Shown: piece after piece, positions 40,743-46,838 of the stretch
Layout: each line of letters begins with the position of its first letter
Position numbering within the stretch: position 1 is the first letter of the stretch
NCBI GenBank assembly: GCA_036376275.1
Contig: DASVAP010000294.1
Span: 1 to 46,838 of the forward strand
Length of the DNA stretch: 46,838 nt
Source of the DNA: JABFRZ01 sp036376275
GTDB taxonomy: Bacteria > Planctomycetota > UBA1135 > GCA-002686595
Direction: 5' to 3'
Program-made: the position numbers and the translations under genes
The notes under the pieces: model-generated
Told to the model about the DNA's origin: nothing
The model's input: only the letters and a program-made list of their open reading frames with translations
Databases searched by the model: none

Positions 40743-42277
40743 GCGAGCCCGTCGGGGGAGCGAGCGCCGGTCGCGCGCGCGAGTTCGTGCGCGGGTCGAG
40801 CCTGCTCCTGGGCGGGCGCGTGATCGCGGTCGGCGTGAACTTCGTGACCCAGGTGCTGGCCGTGCGCACCCTGGCCAAGGCGGAGTTCGGCGCCCTGGCC
40901 TGGGCCCTGTCCATCACCACGCTCGGCGCCAGCGTCGTGCTGCTCGGCCTCAACCGCGGCGTGGCCCAGCTGGCCCCGTTCCACCACGAGCGTCGCGACC
41001 ACGGCGCCCTGTTCGGCACGATGGGGCTGGCGCTCGGCACCGTCGCCGGCCTGGGCCTGGCGGTCGTGCTGCTGGTGCTCGGGCTGCGCGACCTGTGGGC
41101 CGGACAGGCGAGCTCCGAGCTCGGGGTCGGCCTGCTCCTGATCCTGGTCGGCCTGATCCCGCTCGAGGCCCTGGATGCCCTGCTCGAGACCTGGATGGCG
41201 GTGCTGGCCGAGCCGCGCGCGGTGTTCCTGCGGCGCTACCTGCTCGCGCCCGGGTTGAAGCTGGCCGCCGTGCTGAGCGTCGTGCTGCTCGACGGCGGCG
41301 TGCACCTCCTGGCCTGGGCCTACCTGCTGGCCGGGATGCTGGGCCTGGGCGCCTACGCGCTGCTCCTGCGCCGCGCGCTCGCGCGCCAGGGCATCCCCTG
41401 CGATCCGCGCCGGCTGCAGCTCTCGGCCTCGCCGCGCGCGCTGTTCGGGATCAGCCTGCCGCTCTTGACCACGGACCTCCTGCTGGCCGTCGAGACGCCG
41501 GTGGTGGTCGTGTTCCTCGAGCGCTGGCACAGCACGCTGGAGGTGGCCGAGCTGCGCGCCGTCGCGCCCGTCGCGGGGCTGTGCCTGCTCGTGCTGCAGA
41601 ACTCCAAGATCCTCTTCCGGCCGCAGGCCGCGCGGCTCGTGGCGCGCGGCGATCGCACGGGCCTCGGCGAGCTGTACTGGCGCAGCGCGGCCTGGATGGC
41701 GCTGACGACCTTCCCGGTCTTCGCCGTGTGCACCTTCCTGGCCGGCCCGCTGTGCACGGCCCTGTTCGGCCCGGCCTACGCGCAGGCCGGCACGCTGCTC
41801 GCGATCCTCGCCGCCGGCAAGTACGTCAACGCCGCCCTGGGGATGAACACCTTCACGCTGCAGGTGCACGGACGCGTGCGGCTCGTCCTGCTGGTGAACG
41901 CGCTCTCGGCCGTGCTGGGGCTGGCGGCGTGCCTGAGCCTGATCCCGCGTCACGGCGCGGTCGGCGGAGCCCTGGCCACCACGCTCGCGATCGTGGCGCG
42001 CAATGGCCTGTACCAGCTCGGCCTGCTGCGGACGACGAGCATCGGGCGCCCCTCGCCGGCGGCGCTGGGCGTGTACGGCTCCGTGCTCGTCGCGGTCGCC
42101 GGGCTGGCGCTCCTGCGCACGCTGTGGCCCGCCCCCGCCGGCATGCTGGTGGCCATCCTGGCCACCTCCGCGCTGCTCGCCTGGCTGAACCGCGGCTACC
42201 TCGACATCGCCGGGACCTTCCCGGAGCTGGCGCGCGTCCCGATGGTGCGCTGGCTCCTGTCGGGCCGGGCCCCGTGA
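40739..42277 (+). CDS. Wzx-type polysaccharide flippase (MOP superfamily)
   Basis: A 512-residue membrane protein with about 12-14 helices, starting REFVRGSSLLLGGRVIAVGVNFVTQVLAVRTLAKAEFGALAW, the characteristic first two helices of polysaccharide-biosynthesis MOP transporters. Later hallmarks are FGISLPLLTTDLLLAVE, the FGPAYAQAGTLLAILAAGKYVNAALG segment and GAVGGALATTLAIVARN. These proteins move undecaprenyl-linked oligosaccharide across the inner membrane. The large operon at 14314-26325 has a polymerase, chain-length regulator and exporter but no flippase, so this gene probably supplies it. GTG 40739 overlaps the sulfotransferase stop by GTGA; a longer frame upstream is a shadow. Confidence 0.92.
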   Translation: MSEPVGGASAGRAREFVRGSSLLLGGRVIAVGVNFVTQVLAVRTLAKAEFGALAWALSITTLGASVVLLGLNRGVAQLAPFHHERRDHGALFGTMGLALGTVAGLGLAVVLLVLGLRDLWAGQASSELGVGLLLILVGLIPLEALDALLETWMAVLAEPRAVFLRRYLLAPGLKLAAVLSVVLLDGGVHLLAWAYLLAGMLGLGAYALLLRRALARQGIPCDPRRLQLSASPRALFGISLPLLTTDLLLAVETPVVVVFLERWHSTLEVAELRAVAPVAGLCLLVLQNSKILFRPQAARLVARGDRTGLGELYWRSAAWMALTTFPVFAVCTFLAGPLCTALFGPAYAQAGTLLAILAAGKYVNAALGMNTFTLQVHGRVRLVLLVNALSAVLGLAACLSLIPRHGAVGGALATTLAIVARNGLYQLGLLRTTSIGRPSPAALGVYGSVLVAVAGLALLRTLWPAPAGMLVAILATSALLAWLNRGYLDIAGTFPELARVPMVRWLLSGRAP

Positions 42278-42290
42278 GGCCCCGCGCGGG

Positions 42291-43643
42291 TCAGCGCGAT
42301 CCGGCCGTGGAGCGCAGGCCCAGCGTCCACCAGTCGGCGAAGCCGCAGTTCTTCCCGGGCCGGCCGCCGAAGACCAGGTTCGTGCCGTCGAGGAAGGGCG
42401 CGTCGAAGAGCGCCTCGAGCACGTGCGGCACCCAGGTGTCGTCGACCTGCTCGCGGTCGCCGGTGCCATCGCAGCAGGCGGGGTCGTCGGCCTGGCGCGC
42501 ATCGTTCCAGGTGTCCTGCGCGCGCAGGCCGTAGTCGAGGTACAGGAAGCGGTGCGCGCGCTCGACGGCCCGGTCGCCCCAGGCGAAGGCGTCGTAGCCG
42601 CTGCGCCACAGGAGATAGACCTGCAGCACCAGCCCCTGCAGCGCCTCCCACGGGTAGCCGGTGGCCGCGATGCCCGGCGGATCGCCGCCGTCCAGCGCAT
42701 CCGCCGCGTTGTAGCACAGGATCGAGGGCACGAAGCCGCAGGCGAGACAGTCGGGCTCCGCCAGGCGGCGCATCTCCTCCGGTAGCGCGCCGTCGACGAG
42801 CAGGCCCAGGCCCGGCGGGATGCGCGCGCCGACCGGGTTGACGCCCACCTGCCGGCCGGGGCTCGGGTCGGCCTGCCACGAGCGGTCGTCCCGGCCCCCA
42901 CCGAAGGCGCCGGGCGGGTACTGGAAGTCGCTGGGCTCGCCCAGGAAGCGGCGCACCACGCGCTCGGCCTCGGCCACGTGCGCGAGGTGCACGGGCCCGC
43001 CCAGGTAGAGGTCGACGGCGATGCGCGCGGCCCCGACGACGAGGCCGACGTTGTTGGCGCGCTGCTCCTGGTACGCGCGGAACGTGCCGGGCACGTCCAC
43101 GCCGTCGCCCTGCCACAGGTCGACCTCCGCAAGGCCCTCGCACCAGGCACGGAAGTCGTGCTCGAGGAGGGGATCGAACGCGGCGAGCTCGAGCGTGCTG
43201 GCGGCCAGCACGTAGGCGAGCAGGTTCCGCCCCGGTCGAAGCGCCGAGCCCCCGCGCGGGTAGGGCATGTGCACGGCCGCCTCGAGCAGGCTGCGCGCAC
43301 GCTCGCGCCAGGCCTCGTCGTCGCTCGCGCGCCAGGCCAGCGCGCAGGCCAGCGCGACCACGTCGTGGTCGCTGTCGTTCGCGAGCTGCTCGGTGATGTC
43401 GGGGACCAGCCCGGGATCGTCCCAGCGCGACGCCCAGGCGAAGAGGCCCGCCAGCGATCGAGCGCAGGACGTGCCCGGCTCGCACTCGGCGTCCCGTCCC
43501 GTCCGGGGCAGCGCCGCCCACTCCTCCGGATCGCGCAGCAGGCCCGCCGGAGGGACGGGCAGCGACACGGGCCCGGCACCGCGGTCCGCAGGCGCACAGG
43601 CACCCAGGAAGATCCAGCCGAGCAGGAGTGCGCGCGCGTGCAT
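42291..43643 (-). CDS. Lipoprotein related to the alginate-lyase-like family
   Basis: A 450-residue predicted lipoprotein with lipobox LGAC near residue 16. The helical-barrel domain is a diverged paralogue of those at 23043 and 31191: DHDVVALACALAWRASDDEAW, YQEQRANNVGLVVGAARIAV, SWQADPSPGRQVGVNPVGAR, YPWEALQGLVLQVYLLWRSGY and the closing GRPGKNCGFADWW. The key stretch is NNVGLVVGA instead of NNWGTHAGA, so the His is missing and catalysis may be lost or altered. An inserted region with four Cys (DCLACGF, DDPACCDG) is unique to this copy. I chose ATG 43641-43643; a TTG nine bases upstream is also possible. The stop lies 13 bp from the convergent flippase stop. Confidence 0.78.
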   Translation of the reverse strand: MHARALLLGWIFLGACAPADRGAGPVSLPVPPAGLLRDPEEWAALPRTGRDAECEPGTSCARSLAGLFAWASRWDDPGLVPDITEQLANDSDHDVVALACALAWRASDDEAWRERARSLLEAAVHMPYPRGGSALRPGRNLLAYVLAASTLELAAFDPLLEHDFRAWCEGLAEVDLWQGDGVDVPGTFRAYQEQRANNVGLVVGAARIAVDLYLGGPVHLAHVAEAERVVRRFLGEPSDFQYPPGAFGGGRDDRSWQADPSPGRQVGVNPVGARIPPGLGLLVDGALPEEMRRLAEPDCLACGFVPSILCYNAADALDGGDPPGIAATGYPWEALQGLVLQVYLLWRSGYDAFAWGDRAVERAHRFLYLDYGLRAQDTWNDARQADDPACCDGTGDREQVDDTWVPHVLEALFDAPFLDGTNLVFGGRPGKNCGFADWWTLGLRSTAGSR

Positions 43644-43758
43644 CCTCCACAACCCTAGTCCCCGGGTGCCCGGAGCGGTGGACGCGCGCGATTAACGCTC
43701 GGTAATCCGCGCGCGCTCTCGCGCGCTGCGGCGACGCGCAGGCGCGACGCGCGCCGCC

Positions 43759-43775
43759 CATGACGGTCACTTAAG
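43759..43775 (-). promoter_or_regulatory. Putative OmpR/PhoB-type direct-repeat operator, site 5
   Basis: On the minus strand CTTAAG (43775-43770) and GTCATG (43764-43759) start 11 bp apart; the second differs from NT[TC]A[AG]G at one base. The site is 56 bp before the plus gene at 43831 and is followed by a run of alternating GC (43775-43788). Confidence 0.4.
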
Positions 43776-43830
43776 CGCGCGCGCGCGCCGAGCTCCTACG
43801 TTGCGTGTCGTCCCTCTCCAAGGAGCAGAC

Positions 43831-46800
43831 ATGTCGCCCGCGTGCTCATTCCCCCGTGCTCGATCCCGGTCCACGCACGCACAGCGCCCGCCGCGGCGGA
43901 TGGTGCGTGCCGCGCGGCTCCTCCGCACGACGGCACTCGTGGCGCTGCTGGTCCCGCTGGCCGTGCCGGTCGCGCGCGCGCGCCAGACCCCGCCGCCGGG
44001 CGCGGAGCGCGGCGTGTGCCGCGCCAGCTCGAGCCCCGACGGTCGCTGGGTCGTGTACGCGGCTCGCTCCGAGGCGGACGGCACGCTGGAGCTGTACGGC
44101 GTCGCGGCGGACGGCCGGCGGGACCCGGTCCGGCTGGGCGCGCCCCTGGACACGCGCCACGGCCTGCACTGGACGGTCTGTCCCGACAGCGCGCGCGTGG
44201 TGTTCCAGGGTCGGGGCCTGCGCTGCGCGCCGATCAACGGCGCGACGGAGGCCGTCCGCCTGGTGGGCCGCGGCGCCGGAGTGCGCGATCACCTCGTCAC
44301 GCCCGACGGAGCGCGCGTGGTCTACCGGGCGGCCCCCGAGGGACAGTACGCCGGCCTCTACTCCGTCGCCCTCGACGGGCACGCTGCCCCGCTCGAGCTG
44401 GTCGCTCCGAGCCCGCACGGCGAGGTCCTGCCCTCGTACCGCATCAGCGCGCCCACGGGCTCGGTCGTGTTCGCCTCGCACCACCAGGACGGCCTCGTCG
44501 CGCGCCTCCACCGCGTGCCGCTGGACGGCGGTCCGGTCGTCGCCCTGCACGACCCGCCCTTCTCGGTGGCCGACTTCGCGCTCAGCCCCGACGGGGGTCA
44601 CGTCGTCTACCGCGCGCCCGCGCGCAACGCGCGCGTCCTGGAGCTCTTCGTCCTGCCGGTGGACGCCGGCGAGCCTCCGCGCAGGCTGAACGACGACCTG
44701 GCGCGCGGCGAGCGCCTCGAGGACTTCGCCCTCAGCCCGGACGGCGCGCGCGTCCTCTACCGCACGGTGCGAGACGGCCGCGGCGAGCTGCACTCCGTCC
44801 CGCTGGACGGCAGCGCTCCGCCCGTGCTCCTCGCGGTCGGCGCCGCCGCCGGCTTCGAGTTCGCGCGCGGCGGGCGGTGGCTCCTGGGGCTCGCCGATCC
44901 GGAGGGGGACGAGCGCTTCGAGCTCTTCGTCACGGCCGTCGACGGGAGCTCCGCGCCCACGCGTTTGAGCGTCCCCGACGAGCAGGTCGTGGAGTTCGCC
45001 CTGGCCCAGGACGAGGCCCACCTCGTCTACCGCGCCCGTCGCGAGGTCGCGCACGACGAGGCCCCGAGCGAACTCTGGCGCATCGGGCCGGACGGCGGCG
45101 GACGCGAGCTCCTCGCGCGGGTCCCCGCCGCCGATGGCCTGCTCCTCGGTCGCACGCACCTCGCCTACCGCGATGGCCGGCAGCGGCTGCAGGTCCTGGC
45201 GCTGCGGGCGGGCGCCCCCGCGCTCGAGCTGGGCCGCGCCGAGGCCGCCTGGCTCGACCCCGGGCGCGCGCACGTCCTCTTCCTCGGGCAGCCGCCGGAC
45301 GCCGCGCGCGAGGAGGCGCCGGGCCTGTACCGTGCGCGCCTGGACGGCACCACTCCGCCGCGCCGGCTGGGCGGCCCCACGGCGGGCAAGGCCGCGCCCA
45401 TGCCCGGCGCAGGCCGCTCCGCGAGCACCGTAGGCGACGTCGGCTATCGCGACTTCTCCTTCGGCCTCAGCGGGCTCTCGACGCCCACCGGCGAGAAGCC
45501 GGAGAGCAAGCTGTGGTGGCACGACGGCTCGTGGTGGGGCAGCCTCTACGACGACGAGAGCACCGACCACCACATCCATCGCCTCGACCTCGCGACCCAG
45601 ACGTGGGTGGACACGGGCACGGTGCTGGACGAGCGCAGCAGCTCGAAGGCCGACGTGCTGTGGGACGCGGGCCGCGGCAAGCTCTACGTCGCCTCCCACA
45701 TCTTCAGCACGAATCCGGGCCCGACCGCCTCCAACTGGGGCCGGCTGTTCCGCTACTCCTACGACGGCGCCAAGCGGGTCTACGCCCTGGACGCGGGCTT
45801 CCCGGTCGACATCACGCGCGGCACGGCCGAGGCCCTGACGATCGCCAGGGACTCCACCGGACGGCTGTGGGCCACCTGGGTCGAGTCGGCGCGCGTGATG
45901 GTCAACCACTCGCTGGGGAACGACGCGCAGTGGGGCACGCCCTTCGTGCTGCCGCTCGATCCGGCCGCGACCACGGTCACCAGCGACGACATCTCGGCCA
46001 TCATCGCCTTCGGCACGCGCGTGGGAGTGATGTGGAGCAACCAGCTCACCTTCCGCACGTACTTCGCCGTGCACGAGGACGGGAACGGCCCGCAGGCGTG
46101 GCAGGAGGAAGAGGTGGTGCTGCCGGACGGGAACTGCACGGGCGCCTGCGCCGACGACCTCTTCAACCTGAAGTCCGACGCACAGGGACGGGTCCTGGCG
46201 GTGATCAAGACCTCCCTGGAGGGCTCGGACGAGGTCCTCAACCTGGTATGCGTCCGCGGCCCGCAGGGCGGCTGGACGAGCTCGGTCTTCGGCCTCGTGC
46301 GCGACCACCACACGCGCGCGATCCTCCTCTACGACGAGGAGCACGGCGACGTCTACGTCTTCGCCACCAGCCCCGAGAACGGCGGGGCCATCTACTACAA
46401 GAGCGCGCCGCTCGACGCCCTCGTGTTCGAGCCGGGCCTGGGGACGCCCTTCCTGCGCAGCTCGCTCGACCTGCGGATCAACAACGCCACCTCGACCAAG
46501 CAGAACCTGGACGGGCGGACGGGCCTCGTGGTGCTCGCCAGCGACCAGGACTCGCGCTTCTACCTGCACAACTACCTGCCCCTCGGGCCGACCGTCCCGC
46601 CCCCGACGATCGACTCCTTCGCCCCCACCAGCGGACAGGTGGGCACCGCCGTCGTCCTCGCTGGCACGAACTTCAGCGGCGCGACCCGCGTCACCTTCGC
46701 CGGCACGCCCGCGGCCTTCACCGTCACCTCCAGCACGCGCATCGACACGACCGTCCCCGCCGGAGCGTCCACCGGGCGGATCGCGGTCACCACTCCGGGC

Positions 46801-46838
46801 GGCACCGCCACCAGCAGCAGCAACTTCACCGTCCTGCC
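43831..46838 (+). CDS. Secreted TolB-like propeller / LWWHDGSWWG domain / IPT protein (3' end outside window)
   Basis: At least 1002 residues, still open at the window edge. ATG 43831 has AAGGAG five bases upstream. A basic N terminus and a hydrophobic segment (TTALVALLVPLAVPVARA) form a signal peptide. Residues about 60-540 are PD40/TolB-like blades (ASSSPDGRWVVYAA, ELYGVAADG, ELFVLPVDAG). Residues about 555-920 are the uncharacterised domain seen in the PKD protein at 9373: KLWWHDGSWWGSLY, HRLDLATQTWVDTGT, VYALDAGFPVDI, RDSTGRLWATW and STKQNLDGRTGLVVLAS. From about 923 an IPT/TIG Ig-like domain begins (IDSFAPTSGQVGTAVVLAG). Probably a cell-surface or matrix protein; further Ig-like domains may follow. 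The long antisense frame is a shadow. Confidence 0.88.
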   Translation, partial: MSPACSFPRARSRSTHAQRPPRRMVRAARLLRTTALVALLVPLAVPVARARQTPPPGAERGVCRASSSPDGRWVVYAARSEADGTLELYGVAADGRRDPVRLGAPLDTRHGLHWTVCPDSARVVFQGRGLRCAPINGATEAVRLVGRGAGVRDHLVTPDGARVVYRAAPEGQYAGLYSVALDGHAAPLELVAPSPHGEVLPSYRISAPTGSVVFASHHQDGLVARLHRVPLDGGPVVALHDPPFSVADFALSPDGGHVVYRAPARNARVLELFVLPVDAGEPPRRLNDDLARGERLEDFALSPDGARVLYRTVRDGRGELHSVPLDGSAPPVLLAVGAAAGFEFARGGRWLLGLADPEGDERFELFVTAVDGSSAPTRLSVPDEQVVEFALAQDEAHLVYRARREVAHDEAPSELWRIGPDGGGRELLARVPAADGLLLGRTHLAYRDGRQRLQVLALRAGAPALELGRAEAAWLDPGRAHVLFLGQPPDAAREEAPGLYRARLDGTTPPRRLGGPTAGKAAPMPGAGRSASTVGDVGYRDFSFGLSGLSTPTGEKPESKLWWHDGSWWGSLYDDESTDHHIHRLDLATQTWVDTGTVLDERSSSKADVLWDAGRGKLYVASHIFSTNPGPTASNWGRLFRYSYDGAKRVYALDAGFPVDITRGTAEALTIARDSTGRLWATWVESARVMVNHSLGNDAQWGTPFVLPLDPAATTVTSDDISAIIAFGTRVGVMWSNQLTFRTYFAVHEDGNGPQAWQEEEVVLPDGNCTGACADDLFNLKSDAQGRVLAVIKTSLEGSDEVLNLVCVRGPQGGWTSSVFGLVRDHHTRAILLYDEEHGDVYVFATSPENGGAIYYKSAPLDALVFEPGLGTPFLRSSLDLRINNATSTKQNLDGRTGLVVLASDQDSRFYLHNYLPLGPTVPPPTIDSFAPTSGQVGTAVVLAGTNFSGATRVTFAGTPAAFTVTSSTRIDTTVPAGASTGRIAVTTPGGTATSSSNFTVL

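Noticed and set aside
43691..43707. ATTAAC and GTAATC as a sixth operator site
   Set aside because: Only the first hexamer is close to NT[TC]A[AG]G; the second does not fit on either strand.
43846..46569. Minus-strand open frame of about 900 codons opposite the propeller/IPT gene
   Set aside because: The plus frame has a signal peptide, ribosome binding site and recognisable domains; the antisense product has none.

Overview
This 46.8-kb window comes from a very high-G+C bacterium (above 70% by eye; coding regions almost lack TTA codons). Large secreted PKD, DNRLRE and beta-propeller proteins, a poly-HAMP hybrid kinase and a dispersed exopolysaccharide locus suggest Planctomycetota or Myxococcota. 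No rRNA, tRNA or universal marker gene is present, so the phylum is an inference. I see no CRISPR array, transposase, integrase or phage gene.

Region 1 (1-8153, minus strand) is signalling. A poly-HAMP hybrid histidine kinase (1441-6876), a receiver-histidine kinase (218-1429) and a truncated response regulator (1-221) form one operon. Upstream lies a CheY-like regulator (7620-8153), the last gene of a second minus-strand operon.

Region 2 (7620-26325) is an exopolysaccharide locus built around a two-component pair (11879-13973). On one side is the minus operon for a secreted PKD/propeller protein, a polyprenyl-phosphate sugar transferase with a degenerate PilZ-like tail, and the CheY-like regulator. 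On the other side is a ten-gene plus-strand operon: processive GT2, GT4, O-antigen polymerase/ligase, HprK-like kinase, thymidylate-kinase-like protein, ATP-grasp enzyme, NodB deacetylase fused to a kinase-like domain, alginate-lyase-like protein, Wza-type export lipoprotein and Wzz-type chain-length protein. Most neighbours overlap by ATGA, GTGA, TTGA or TGATG.

Region 3 (26326-30854) encodes a large secreted multicopper oxidase and a SCO1-cytochrome c fusion broken by a one-base frameshift. Region 4 (30855-38881) holds a secreted alginate-lyase-like protein with DNRLRE and PKD modules, a GDD-repeat/amidotransferase-like secreted protein, a noncoding region with a dispersed repeat, and a 1030-residue TolB-like propeller. 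Region 5 (38917-42277) is a second polysaccharide module: thymidylate-kinase-like protein, sulfotransferase and Wzx-like flippase. Region 6 (42291-46838) has a lipoprotein paralogue of the alginate-lyase-like proteins and a partial secreted protein joining a TolB-like propeller, an uncharacterised domain shared with the PKD protein of region 2, and an IPT/TIG domain.

Two sequence-level signals stand out. Hexamers of the form NT[TC]A[AG]G repeat at exactly 11-bp spacing in five intergenic regions next to surface and signalling genes, as expected for an OmpR/PhoB-family operator; the OmpR-type regulator encoded here is the obvious candidate. A separate 57-58 bp element with a palindromic arm occurs twice, once spanning the start codon of the gene at 38917-39726 and once in noncoding DNA at 35406-35463.
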